Shown piece after piece: positions 27,347-36,928 of a DNA stretch of 64,000 nt (positions are counted from its first letter, which is position 1; the number at the start of each line of letters is the position of its first letter). Origin of the DNA: Flavobacterium terrigena (GTDB taxonomy: Bacteria > Bacteroidota > Bacteroidia > Flavobacteriales > Flavobacteriaceae). Under the pieces are notes generated by a model. The model had not been told where the DNA came from. It made no database searches and was given only the letters and a program-made list of their open reading frames with translations. The stretch lies in the NCBI RefSeq assembly GCF_900108955.1, contig NZ_FNYA01000003.1:186001-250000 (forward strand), read 5' to 3'. Both the position numbers and the translations under genes were made by a program.

Positions 27347-27824
27347 ATTTGTCTAATTCTTTCAATTTTTCAAAAATCAAATTGGTTTCATATCCTTTAC
27401 GAAGTAAGAAATCGACGAATTTTTTATTCTTCTTTTGCCCTTTTCTTTCTTTTATAGAGTTCCAGTTTTTTTCGGCAAGTGCATGAAAATTTTCTAGATA
27501 TATTTCATTAGGAAGTTCTAGCAAAGCTAAATCAATGTTTCTTTTAGAAATTTCTCTGAATTTTAATTCTTGAACAATTCGGATTTTGCCCCAACCTTTG
27601 TAGTTGTGCTTGCCACGCGCAAAACTTTTAGCAAAACGTTCTTCATCGATGTATTTATTTTCGATAAGATGAACAATTATTTGCTCTTTTAGTTCTGGAA
27701 TTAGTGTCAGATTGCGAAGTTTTTGCTCCACTTCTTTATGACAACGGTCTTGGTAGGAACAATAATATTCCAATTTATTAATCAACTCATTTTTAGTGAG
27801 TTCAGTGTTTTTAGGGTTTCCCAA
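27345..27824 (-). CDS. recX: Regulatory protein RecX
   Basis: 159 residues with three-helix RecX repeats: KLEYYCSYQDRCHKEVEQKLRN, IVHLIENKYIDEERFAKSFARG and KGWGKIRIVQELKFREIS. RecX binds RecA filaments and limits recombination and SOS activity. The only plausible start is TTG at 27824: upstream in frame a TAA occurs at 27837-27839 and no ATG follows early in the frame. A 16-bp perfect palindrome overlaps this start. recA itself is not in the window. Confidence 0.9.
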   Translation of the reverse strand: MGNPKNTELTKNELINKLEYYCSYQDRCHKEVEQKLRNLTLIPELKEQIIVHLIENKYIDEERFAKSFARGKHNYKGWGKIRIVQELKFREISKRNIDLALLELPNEIYLENFHALAEKNWNSIKERKGQKKNKKFVDFLLRKGYETNLIFEKLKELDK

Positions 27825-27838
27825 ATTGTTAACAATTT
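27823..27838. promoter_or_regulatory. 16-bp perfect palindrome at the recX start
   Basis: AAATTGTTAACAATTT is a perfect inverted repeat covering the first base pairs of recX and its leader. A candidate recX -7 box (TAGTTTTG on the minus strand, 27864-27857) lies 18 bp upstream, so a protein bound here would sit just after the transcription start. Confidence 0.45.
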
Positions 27839-28008
27839 ATTCATATAAATAATCTACAAAACTACAGCTTTTGTTATAATTTTGTATAAATTTGTCGCCC
27901 TTTGTTTAAAAAAGACTAAGGATTCGTAAAAATACAGAAATATAAATAATTAGTATAGTGTTTTTTCATAAAATACTATGCAAGCATAACAAAACAACCC
28001 CCTAAATT

Positions 28009-31000
28009 ATGAAAATTAAATTATTATTTGGTTTATTCTTGGTCTCGGTTTTAAATTGGGGCCAGGTTAATATTACCCCAATTAGGACTGATGTGACAGG
28101 TTTTCCAACTTGGGCAGACACTGCAATTACTGGAACAACATATTTGCAATTGATAACCAATACTTCGACTACAATAAGTCCAACCATGAATTTTTCAGGT
28201 TACACTTCAATAACATTAGATTTTAAAGCAAGAATGTTTGGAGGGCCAAGTGCTGCAGAAAAAGTGATTACGGTTTCAATATCTACAGATGGTTCAACTT
28301 GGACTACTTTAGGGACTAACTCACCGGCGACAACCACTTTAACAGCAGTAACTCAGTACAATTTAAACACCTATATTGGACAAACAACAGTAAGACTGAG
28401 ATTTCAAACTTTGGCCGCTGCTGGAAGTAGAGGATCAGGTATTGATGATATAGATATTAAAGGAACTATTCCTGGATGTACAGCGCCAGCCACACAAGCA
28501 TCAGCCATTACAACAAATGGAGAAACTTTAGATGGTTTTAATATAAACTGGACAGCTGGTGATGGGAATGGAACTATGATTGTAATTAGACCTTCTGTAG
28601 CTGGCACTACTGCTCCAGTGAGTGGTACAGTCTATACTCCAAATACAGCTTGGGCATCGGCAGGACAAATCGACACAAACAATCGTGTTGTTTTTAGAGG
28701 AGTCGGTACAACTACAGGAACTCTTACAGGTTTAACAGCTGGAACTCAATATACAGTTAACGCTTATGAGTATAACACTGCTGGAAATTGTTATAAAACT
28801 ACTCCAAGCGCTATTGGTACAGGTTATACAAGAGCTCTTGAACCAACTGCGCATGCAGCAACATTTTCTTGTACTACTGTTTCTACAACACAAATAAATT
28901 TAGCTTTTCCTTCTCGTGCAACTATTCCAAACGCAAGAGCATATTTAATTTTACAAAAAATTGGATCTGCACCTACTGGAGTACCAACAGATGGAGGGTT
29001 TTATGTTCCTGGTGCAACAATTGGAGATGCAACTGTTGTAGGTTCAACTGCACTTGATGGTACTGAGACATCATACTCGGTTACTGGATTAACTCCAGGG
29101 ACAAATTATTATTTTTCAATAATTCCATTTAACGCTTATTTAAGTGTACCAAGCACTATAAATTATAATACGAATGCAACTATTCCTATTACTAATTGTA
29201 CAACAAATAGTTTAAGTCCTCCAGTTATTACAAGTGTTTTAACGGGTTCTGGCGCGCAAGGTTCTTCATTTACTTATACTATTACGGCTACTAATACACC
29301 AACAAGTTACAACGCAACAGGTTTGCCTACTGGATTGTCAATTAATACTACAACTGGTGTAATTTCAGGTACACCATCAGTTTCAGGAACTTTTAATGTA
29401 ACAATTACGGCAACAAATGGTTTTGGTTCTGATAATCAAACTTTAGTGATTACATTAGGGACAGGGCCGTGTTTAAGTGAAGCTTTTGCAGTTAATGCTT
29501 TGCCTGCAGGTTGGATTCAAACTAGTGTAACTTTCGCTTCTAACAGGGCAGAATTTAGCTCAAATAATGGGCAGTTAACAACAGTTGCAGTTAGCAATCC
29601 AGCTAGTTTAACTTTTACATTGGAAAGAACTGGAAGTACAGTTGTAAAAACAATGTTAATTGAGGTTTCAACTACTACACAAGGAGGAACTTATACGACA
29701 GTTGCAACATATGATCATTCAAACACAACTTCAAGTGGGACAGTTAACTGTACTGTTGATTTATCAGCTTATACTTCCTTTTCAACTGTTTATATTAGGT
29801 TTAGAAAAGCATCAGCTTCATCTGTTGCAAGATGGGGATTAGATGATATTCAGGTATTTTGTGCTGCGCCATGTACACCAGCAACTATTACTGCAACACC
29901 TACTTCAGGTCCAGTAGGAACTGAGGTAACAATTACTGCGTCTACAGGAAGTTTAACTGGAGCTTCAGTTAGTTTTGGTGGAATTAATGCAACTATTGTT
30001 TCAAATGATGGAACTCAAATGGTAGCGGTAGTTCCTATCGGAGCAACGACAGGAAATATTAAAGTGACTGATGCACAACCATGCGATGCCACTACAGCTT
30101 TTACTTTAATTTCAAAAGACAATTCTTCATGTGAAGGAACTTCTCCTACTACTGACTTAATTATTTATGATATTCATGACGAACAAACTGGTTCGGGTGG
30201 ATTTATAACACTATATAATGGCACAGTTGCAACAGTTAATTTAACAAATTATAGTATTTGGAGAACAACTGTTTATGGAGATGGTAATGAGATTGATTAT
30301 GCTAATTTAACTGGGACAATCGCTCCTGGAGCATTAGCAATATTAAAAGTTTCTGTTGGTAGTTGTGGACCTGCTTCAACAAATGGTACAATAGACGGAG
30401 GGTTTAATGATGATGATGGTATTCAATTAAGAAATGCGACAGGATCAGTAATAATTGATGATGTTCATACTTATGTTTCTGGTCCAGGTTATTATATGGT
30501 AAGAAATACAGGAGCTTTAAATGCAAGAACATCTTATGTAGCCGCAGACTGGAGTACTACGCCTTTAATCGCTGGTGAATGTTATCCAAGTGCAGGATTA
30601 ACTCTTCCAAGTGGTGCATCAACACCGCCAATAGTTACTACTCATCCAACCTATTTACCATCATGTGGATCAACTTCTGCAGTTTTAACTTCTGCAGGAA
30701 ATGAAGGTTATAGTGGTGGAAATACTTTAGCATATCAGTGGTATTTTGCTGCTCCAGGAAGTACAACTTGGGCTGCCGTTACAGATGGTGGAATTTATAG
30801 TGGAGCCACAACAGCTTCTTTATCAATTTCAAATGTAACAGGAGTATTAAACTATCAATATTACTGTCAAATTAGAGAAAATTCAGCAACATGTTATTCG
30901 GCAACAAATGCTGTGAAAATTACAGACACAAGTGCTTCAACTTGGAACGGATCAGCTTGGATTGGTGGTACACCAACAATAACTAAAGCCGCAATTATTG

Positions 31001-32628
31001 ACGGAACCTATGTAACAGCAACAAATGGTGACTTTAGCTGTTGTAGTTTAACTGTCAATTCAGGTGTAGGAAGAAGTTTAACTATTTCTTCTGGGGGTTA
31101 TGTTGAGGTGCAAAACAATATTACAAACAACGGAATTCTAGATGTTTTAAGTGATGGATCATTAGTTCAAATTAGTGATGCTGGAGTAAATACTGGAAAT
31201 ATCAGATATTATAGAACTGCAAATATTAGAAAACAAGATTATGTATATTGGTCTTCACCAGTTGCAAGTTTTGCGAGTAACGCTGTTTCTCCCGGAACTA
31301 GTTTAGGTTATCAATACAAATGGTTACCAACAACTACTGGTACAAATAATTTTGGAAATTGGGCATTTGCTAACGAAACAATGGTTTTAGGAAAAGGATA
31401 TTGTTTAAGAGGTCCAGATTATTTCTCACTTTCGGCATTAACAAATTATACAGCAACATTTACGGGCGTGCCAAATAATGGTGTTGTGACAATTCCAATT
31501 AGCAGAGGAAATTGGAACGGAGGAACATATTCTACTGGAGTTTCTACAACTTTAGGAACAAATGAAGATGACAATTGGAATTTAGTTGGAAACCCATATC
31601 CATCGGCTATTCACGCAATTAATTTCTTGACATTAAATACAAACATTGCAGGTTTTGTTAACATTTGGACGCATGGTACATTGCCATCAAATGCTACAGC
31701 TGATCCATTTTACAATGATTATGCTTATAATTATACGCCATCAGATTACATCACTTATAATGCAGCAGGAGCTTCAAGTGGACCTGGTGTATTTAATGGA
31801 AGAATTGCTGGCGGACAAGGGTTCTTTGTGTCGATGTTACACACCTCTGCAGTTACAACTGAAAATTTAATTTTCAATAATTCATTAAGAAATAAAGTAC
31901 ATAATAATAGTCAGTTTTACAGAACTTCCGCGAATACTATTAATAATGGAGATTTAGAAAAACACAGAATTTGGTTCGATTTAGTTACACCTTCTGGAAC
32001 TAGTGTGAGATCATTATTAGGATATGTTGAAGAGGCTACAAATGGTAAAGACAGATTGTTCGATGCTTTCTCAAATCAAAAACTATCATTTAATATTTTC
32101 TCGTTAATTGAAGAAGAACAAATGTTAATTCAAGGTAGAACACTCCCATTTGATAACAACGATAAAGTTAACATTGGAGTTTCTATTCCTCAAGATGGAA
32201 TGTATAAAATTGCTTTAGGAGCTGTTGACGGATTGTTTTTAAATCCAAATCAAAACATCTATTTAGAAGATAAATTATTAAATGTAATTTATGATTTAAA
32301 GAATGATCCTTATTCGTTTATGGCTAATAAAGGAACAATTAAAGACAGGTTTGTTATTCGTTATACTAACGGAACGGTGTTGGCTAATGAAACTTTCGAT
32401 GCAAATAATGATGTTGTTGTAGTTTCTAATCAAGAATTAAGTGTGCTTTCAACAAAAGAAAAAATAAAAAGTATTTTAGTTTATGATGTTTTAGGTAGAA
32501 AATTGTTTGAAGGAAAAGATATTGAAGCAAATAATTTTACTTTACCAATTACCAAACATAATGTGCCATTGTTGATAGAAATTGGTTTAGAAAACGGAAT
32601 TAAAATTAACAGAAAAACAATATATTAA
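28009..32628 (+). CDS. Large multidomain secreted protein with T9SS type-A sorting tail
   Basis: 1539 residues. Signal peptide MKIKLLFGLFLVSVLNWGQ. Domains judged by motif: a jelly-roll/choice-of-anchor-like region (about 20-150), fibronectin-III-like segments (about 155-400), a putative Ig (He_PIG) domain (LPTGLSINTTTGVISGTPSV), a second jelly-roll with GLDDIQVFC, an IPT/TIG-like domain (ATPTSGPVGTEVTIT), a lamin-tail-like segment (LIIYDIHDEQTGSGGFITLY) and an Ig-like segment (YQWYFAAPGSTTW). A module starting STWNGSAWIGGTP is shared with the next two genes. The tail (SILVYDVLGRKLFEG ... KINRKTIY) is a type-A sorting domain cleaved on export by T9SS. No catalytic motif was seen; an adhesin or matrix-binding role is inferred. 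Confidence 0.85.
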   Translation: MKIKLLFGLFLVSVLNWGQVNITPIRTDVTGFPTWADTAITGTTYLQLITNTSTTISPTMNFSGYTSITLDFKARMFGGPSAAEKVITVSISTDGSTWTTLGTNSPATTTLTAVTQYNLNTYIGQTTVRLRFQTLAAAGSRGSGIDDIDIKGTIPGCTAPATQASAITTNGETLDGFNINWTAGDGNGTMIVIRPSVAGTTAPVSGTVYTPNTAWASAGQIDTNNRVVFRGVGTTTGTLTGLTAGTQYTVNAYEYNTAGNCYKTTPSAIGTGYTRALEPTAHAATFSCTTVSTTQINLAFPSRATIPNARAYLILQKIGSAPTGVPTDGGFYVPGATIGDATVVGSTALDGTETSYSVTGLTPGTNYYFSIIPFNAYLSVPSTINYNTNATIPITNCTTNSLSPPVITSVLTGSGAQGSSFTYTITATNTPTSYNATGLPTGLSINTTTGVISGTPSVSGTFNVTITATNGFGSDNQTLVITLGTGPCLSEAFAVNALPAGWIQTSVTFASNRAEFSSNNGQLTTVAVSNPASLTFTLERTGSTVVKTMLIEVSTTTQGGTYTTVATYDHSNTTSSGTVNCTVDLSAYTSFSTVYIRFRKASASSVARWGLDDIQVFCAAPCTPATITATPTSGPVGTEVTITASTGSLTGASVSFGGINATIVSNDGTQMVAVVPIGATTGNIKVTDAQPCDATTAFTLISKDNSSCEGTSPTTDLIIYDIHDEQTGSGGFITLYNGTVATVNLTNYSIWRTTVYGDGNEIDYANLTGTIAPGALAILKVSVGSCGPASTNGTIDGGFNDDDGIQLRNATGSVIIDDVHTYVSGPGYYMVRNTGALNARTSYVAADWSTTPLIAGECYPSAGLTLPSGASTPPIVTTHPTYLPSCGSTSAVLTSAGNEGYSGGNTLAYQWYFAAPGSTTWAAVTDGGIYSGATTASLSISNVTGVLNYQYYCQIRENSATCYSATNAVKITDTSASTWNGSAWIGGTPTITKAAIIDGTYVTATNGDFSCCSLTVNSGVGRSLTISSGGYVEVQNNITNNGILDVLSDGSLVQISDAGVNTGNIRYYRTANIRKQDYVYWSSPVASFASNAVSPGTSLGYQYKWLPTTTGTNNFGNWAFANETMVLGKGYCLRGPDYFSLSALTNYTATFTGVPNNGVVTIPISRGNWNGGTYSTGVSTTLGTNEDDNWNLVGNPYPSAIHAINFLTLNTNIAGFVNIWTHGTLPSNATADPFYNDYAYNYTPSDYITYNAAGASSGPGVFNGRIAGGQGFFVSMLHTSAVTTENLIFNNSLRNKVHNNSQFYRTSANTINNGDLEKHRIWFDLVTPSGTSVRSLLGYVEEATNGKDRLFDAFSNQKLSFNIFSLIEEEQMLIQGRTLPFDNNDKVNIGVSIPQDGMYKIALGAVDGLFLNPNQNIYLEDKLLNVIYDLKNDPYSFMANKGTIKDRFVIRYTNGTVLANETFDANNDVVVVSNQELSVLSTKEKIKSILVYDVLGRKLFEGKDIEANNFTLPITKHNVPLLIEIGLENGIKINRKTIY

Positions 32629-32653
32629 TTGTTATATATAGAACATTGATGTT

Positions 32654-32685
32654 AAAAAGAGTGATTTTTGTCACTCTTTTTTTTG
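32654..32685 (+). terminator. Terminator after the first T9SS type-A gene
   Basis: AAAAAGAGTGA (32654-32664) pairs with TCACTCTTTTT (32671-32681), loop TTTTTG, then more T. It separates the first secreted-protein gene from the metalloprotease gene. Confidence 0.88.
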
Positions 32686-32712
32686 TTTTACAGAAAAATA
32701 TGTATATTTTTG
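32683..32712 (+). promoter_or_regulatory. Promoter of the first metalloprotease gene (TTG-N19-TATTTTTG)
   Basis: TTG 32683-32685 and TATTTTTG 32705-32712 are separated by 19 bp. The promoter begins inside the T-run of the preceding terminator and lies 26 bp upstream of the ATG. Confidence 0.7.
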
Positions 32713-32738
32713 ATAGCTAAACCCCTAAATAATGAATA

Positions 32739-35700
32739 ATGAAAAAAAATTTACTTTTTTTATTTATGATTCTTTCTGCGTACACTTTTGCGCAAAAAAC
32801 AACAGGCTGGACGGAAGTAGACAAACTTTCTGTTAATCCTTCTGAAAAAATAAGAAGATCCACTTTACCAAAAGAATATAAATTGTATAAATTCGATTAC
32901 GAATCATTTGTGCAAAAGTTGGTGAATGTTCCACAAAGAGATACTTTTACTGGTGTTTCAAATGTAATTGTTTCCATTCCACATCCAAATGGCGAAATGA
33001 TGGAATATCGAATTTTGGAAGCTTCTACATTTGAACCAAGTTTACAAGAAAGATTCCCTGAAATAAGGTCTTTTGTTGGGCAAGGTCTTAAAAATGCTGG
33101 AGATATTATCCGTTTTAGTATTTCTCCATCTAATGGATTAAGTGCTATGGTACGATCTGTAGATGCTGGAGAAACTTACATTATTGATCCTTTTTCAATG
33201 GATTATAAAACAGTTATTGCTTTTGAAAAATCAAAATCTGCGAAAAATTCTGGATTTATTTGTTCTACAGAAGATGTTGTTAAAGAATTTGGCCCTGCTT
33301 TAAACCATGAAAATAAAATCCTTAATAATGCTGATGATGCTAGTTTGAGAAGATTTAGAATGGCACAATCATGTACAGCAGAATATGCAAATTATTTTGG
33401 AGCAACAAGTGCTGCACAAGTTAATTTGGTTTTGGCGGCATTTAATGCATCATTTACAAGATGTAATGGTATTTATGAAATGGATTTTAATTGTACCATG
33501 CAATTAATTGCAAATACAACAGATGTAATTTATTACAATCCAGCAACTGATCCTTATTCTGATGGAGCAACTGGTTCTGGCGGAGCTTGGAATGGCGAAT
33601 TAGGAGCAACTTTACAAAGTGTAATTGGTAATGCAAATTATGATATAGGTCACTTATTTGGTGCCTCTGGCGGTGGTGGAAATGCAGGTTGTATAGGTTG
33701 TGTGTGTTCTACTGATAATTCAAAAGGAACTGGATTTACATCACCTGGTGATAATATTCCCGAAGGTGATAATTTTGATATCGATTATGTAACTCACGAA
33801 GTGGGTCACCAATTAGGAGGTAATCATACTTGGACATTTAACGGAAATGAAGGAACCATTGCACAAGTTGAGCCTGGTTCGGGTGTAACTATTATGGGTT
33901 ATGCAGGTATTACAGGTGCTACTGATGTTGCGCCACATTCTATCGCTATTTTTCATGCAGTTTCTATTCAGCAAATTACAAATAATATAAAAGGTAAATC
34001 TTGTGCAACCATAGTAAATATTGCAAATGCAGTTCCAGTACCTTCGGCTTCACCAACTAAAACTTTACCGATTGGTACAGCTTTCAAAATGACAGGTACG
34101 GCAACTGACGCTAATGCAGCTGATGTTTTATCATATTGCTGGGAGCAAATGGACGATAATAATGCTGCAACAACTTATCCTTCTACAACAGCGACAACTG
34201 GTGTTGCATTTCGTTCATATATGCCAGAAAATGCCGGAACTAGATATTTCCCTAGAATTGCAGATCATTTAGCTAACGGCGTTAATGGTAGTCAATGGGA
34301 AAAGGTTCCTGGAGTTGCAAGAACGGTAAATTTTAGAATGACGGTAAGAGATAACAGACCTGGTGGAGGTAATAACGAAAGCGTTAATACTGTTGTAACT
34401 TTTGATGCTACAAGAGGTCCACTTGCAATTACTTCTCAAAACACAGCAGGAATTAATTACACACAAGGCTCAACTCAAACGGTTACTTGGTCTGTAAATA
34501 ATACAAACCTAATGACTGGTGCTGCCAATGTAAATATTAAATTATCTACAGATGGCGGATTAACTTATCCTACAACTTTATTAGCAAATACGCCTAATGA
34601 TGGCACACAAACAGTAACCATTCCTAATGTTTTTGCTCCTTATTGTAGAATTTTAATTGAGCCAACTGCTAATGATTTTTATGCCATAAACACAACTGAT
34701 TTTGCTATTGGATATTCTGTTTCAACTATATGTACAGATTACACAAGAACCTTAACTTCAGGAAATATAATCACAGATCAAACGCCTTTAGCATATCAAA
34801 ATTTCGCATTAAATGTTCCAGATAACGTTATTATTACAGATGTGAATGTTACTTCAAATGTTACTCATGGAAGAAGAAATGAATTATATGCAGCTGTGAA
34901 TAGTCCAGCAGGAACATTTGTAGCTTTATTTGAAGATGGAGGATGTAATAATTCAATTTCAGATTTGGTTGGAACTTTTGATAGTGAGTCAGGAACTGCA
35001 GCAGGTTGTGGCGCAGATAATAATTTTGGTACCATGCAACCCGTTTCAACTTTACAAGCATTAAACGGACAGAGTTCACTTGGTAACTGGTTGTTTAGAG
35101 TTGCGGATGTTGAGCCAACAAGAAATGGTGTTTTAAATAGTTTTACAATTAGAATTTGTCATAAGCAAATTATCGAAACACCAGTTGCTTGTGGAACGAT
35201 AACTTCAACATGGAATGGTTCTGCTTGGTCTAATGGAGTTCCTGTAAGAAACGTTGCTGCTATTTTTGCTGGAAATTATACTTCTACTGCAGATTTAGAG
35301 GCATGTTCTGTTACGGTAAACGCTGGAGCTAATGTTACAATCGCTACAGGACATTCATTAATTGTTGGTGGTAGTGTAACTGTAATCGGTTCAGGTACAT
35401 TGACAATTAATAATAACGCAGCTTTACGTCAAATTGATGGTGCTGCAGTAAACACTGGAAATATTATTGTTAAGAGAAATTCTGCTGGAATGGTTCGTTT
35501 GGATTATACAGCTTGGTCATCTCCAGTTTCTGGACAACAATTACAGGCGTTTTCTCCAAATACTATTTCAACTCGTTTTTATGAGTATTTATATACAGGT
35601 ACAACAACACCAACGGCTTATCAAACAGTAACTGCAACAACAAATTTCCTTAAAGGAAAAGGATATATGATTAGAGCAGCTAATGATTGGCCAGTTACTT

Positions 35701-36779
35701 CAACAGTATTTAATGGTCAATTTACGGGTGTTCCTTTTAATGGAGATACAACAGTAAGTTTAGGAAGAGGATTTAATCTATTAGGAAATCCTTATGCTTC
35801 ACCTATGAATGCAACAAAATTCTTAGATGATAATCCATCTACAGTTGGAGCATTATATTTTTGGACACATACAGTAGCTGCAGTTGGAGGTGTTTATCCA
35901 GTAAATAATTATGCTTCATTTACAAAACTTGGAGGTACAGCTTCTGCTGCTGGCGGTGCTGTTCCAGATGGTACAATTCAAACAGGTCAAGGTTTCTTTG
36001 TAAGAGCATTTGATTTTGGAACAGCAAAATTCACTAACTTACAAAGAGTTAATGCATCTGTTTCAACTCAATTTTTCAAAAATGCGTCTAATCCAGAAAC
36101 TCCAATATCTTCTGAATCACACAGAATTTGGTTAAACTTAAATGATAACACCAATAACTATAACCAAATATTAGTAGGTTATATTGATGGTGCTACAAAC
36201 GGAATTGATAAGGCAATTGATGGTGAAGTATTAGATAAAAATAATACGATGTTGTATAATATAATTAACGATTCGGAATATGTAATTCAAGGAAAAGGAT
36301 TGCCTTTTGCAGATACAGATGAAATTGCCTTAGGATTAAAAGCAACAACTTCTGGAAACTATTCAATTGCATTAGAAAACGTAGATGGATTATTTACTTC
36401 TCAAAATGTATATGTAAAAGATAATGTTACTAATATTATACACGATATCAAACAATCTCCTTATGCATTTACAACTTCTGAAGGTGTGTTTAATGATAGA
36501 TTCAAAGTAGTCTTTACCAATAAAATTTCAGAAAACCAATCACCTGTTTCAGATGAAAGCGTTGTAGTATTTACACAAAATGAAGAATTAATAATTAATG
36601 CTTCGCAAGAAATTACAACGGTTGAAATTTTTGATGTGCTAGGAAGAAACATTTACAACAATTTAAAAGTAAATGATAAAGTACTAAACATTTCATCTAT
36701 CGCAAACAGAAACCAAGCATTATTAGTGAAGGTTACTTTCAAAACAGGCCAATCGGTTACTAAAAAAGTAATCAAATAA
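32739..36779 (+). CDS. Secreted zinc metalloprotease (M12B/reprolysin-like) with P-domain and T9SS type-A tail
   Basis: 1346 residues. Signal peptide MKKNLLFLFMILSAYTFAQ, then a propeptide-like region (about 20-200). The catalytic domain has the zinc motif HEVGHQLGGNH (His353, Glu354, His357, His363) and a Met-turn in GVTIMGYAG: a metzincin of the reprolysin-like group. After Ig-like stretches comes a proprotein-convertase P-domain (about 670-815; SLGNWLFRVADVEPTRNG). From GTITSTWNGSAWSNG (about residue 817) to the stop the sequence is almost repeated in the next gene, ending in the type-A sorting domain (VEIFDVLGRNIYNN ... TKKVIK). It is expected to be exported by T9SS and to degrade extracellular protein. 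Confidence 0.92.
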   Translation: MKKNLLFLFMILSAYTFAQKTTGWTEVDKLSVNPSEKIRRSTLPKEYKLYKFDYESFVQKLVNVPQRDTFTGVSNVIVSIPHPNGEMMEYRILEASTFEPSLQERFPEIRSFVGQGLKNAGDIIRFSISPSNGLSAMVRSVDAGETYIIDPFSMDYKTVIAFEKSKSAKNSGFICSTEDVVKEFGPALNHENKILNNADDASLRRFRMAQSCTAEYANYFGATSAAQVNLVLAAFNASFTRCNGIYEMDFNCTMQLIANTTDVIYYNPATDPYSDGATGSGGAWNGELGATLQSVIGNANYDIGHLFGASGGGGNAGCIGCVCSTDNSKGTGFTSPGDNIPEGDNFDIDYVTHEVGHQLGGNHTWTFNGNEGTIAQVEPGSGVTIMGYAGITGATDVAPHSIAIFHAVSIQQITNNIKGKSCATIVNIANAVPVPSASPTKTLPIGTAFKMTGTATDANAADVLSYCWEQMDDNNAATTYPSTTATTGVAFRSYMPENAGTRYFPRIADHLANGVNGSQWEKVPGVARTVNFRMTVRDNRPGGGNNESVNTVVTFDATRGPLAITSQNTAGINYTQGSTQTVTWSVNNTNLMTGAANVNIKLSTDGGLTYPTTLLANTPNDGTQTVTIPNVFAPYCRILIEPTANDFYAINTTDFAIGYSVSTICTDYTRTLTSGNIITDQTPLAYQNFALNVPDNVIITDVNVTSNVTHGRRNELYAAVNSPAGTFVALFEDGGCNNSISDLVGTFDSESGTAAGCGADNNFGTMQPVSTLQALNGQSSLGNWLFRVADVEPTRNGVLNSFTIRICHKQIIETPVACGTITSTWNGSAWSNGVPVRNVAAIFAGNYTSTADLEACSVTVNAGANVTIATGHSLIVGGSVTVIGSGTLTINNNAALRQIDGAAVNTGNIIVKRNSAGMVRLDYTAWSSPVSGQQLQAFSPNTISTRFYEYLYTGTTTPTAYQTVTATTNFLKGKGYMIRAANDWPVTSTVFNGQFTGVPFNGDTTVSLGRGFNLLGNPYASPMNATKFLDDNPSTVGALYFWTHTVAAVGGVYPVNNYASFTKLGGTASAAGGAVPDGTIQTGQGFFVRAFDFGTAKFTNLQRVNASVSTQFFKNASNPETPISSESHRIWLNLNDNTNNYNQILVGYIDGATNGIDKAIDGEVLDKNNTMLYNIINDSEYVIQGKGLPFADTDEIALGLKATTSGNYSIALENVDGLFTSQNVYVKDNVTNIIHDIKQSPYAFTTSEGVFNDRFKVVFTNKISENQSPVSDESVVVFTQNEELIINASQEITTVEIFDVLGRNIYNNLKVNDKVLNISSIANRNQALLVKVTFKTGQSVTKKVIK

Positions 36780-36840
36780 AATAATCTCAATACTATTGAA
36801 ATCTAAATCTCGATTCTGATACTTTTCGGAATCGAGATTT
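35189..36840 (+). repeat. Long direct repeat, copy 1 (3' module of first metalloprotease gene plus terminator)
   Basis: From the TGTGG before the STWNG module to the hairpin after the stop, this stretch aligns with 39518-41156 with almost no length change (1591 against 1584 bp to the stop). Several exact runs of more than 40 bp lie near the 3' end. Confidence 0.85.
36805..36840. terminator. Terminator after first metalloprotease gene
   Basis: AAATCTCGATTC (36805-36816) pairs with GAATCGAGATTT (36829-36840) around a loop of 12. The T-run after it is short (GTTGTTTTT). The same stem follows the next gene. Confidence 0.8.
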
Positions 36841-36868
36841 GTTGTTTTTAACACTTTATCCCCCTTTT

Positions 36869-36898
36869 TTGTTATTTATCTATTTTTTTATATATTTG
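36869..36898 (+). promoter_or_regulatory. Promoter of the second metalloprotease gene (TTG-N19-TATATTTG)
   Basis: TTG 36869-36871 and TATATTTG 36891-36898 have the same 19-bp spacing as the promoter at 32683, and the -7 box lies 30 bp before the ATG at 36929. Confidence 0.7.
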
Positions 36899-36928
36899 GA
36901 ATCCTTAAACCCAAATCACTATAATAAA

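Noticed and set aside
27870..27894. Promoter for the first T9SS type-A gene (TTG 27871, TAAATTTG 27887)
   Set aside because: The -7 box is good, but the spacer is only 13 bp and the leader would be about 110 nt, so the pair is not supported well enough to list.
28404..36652. Several short frames within the T9SS genes on both strands
   Set aside because: Out-of-frame shadows of long, repeat-rich coding sequences.
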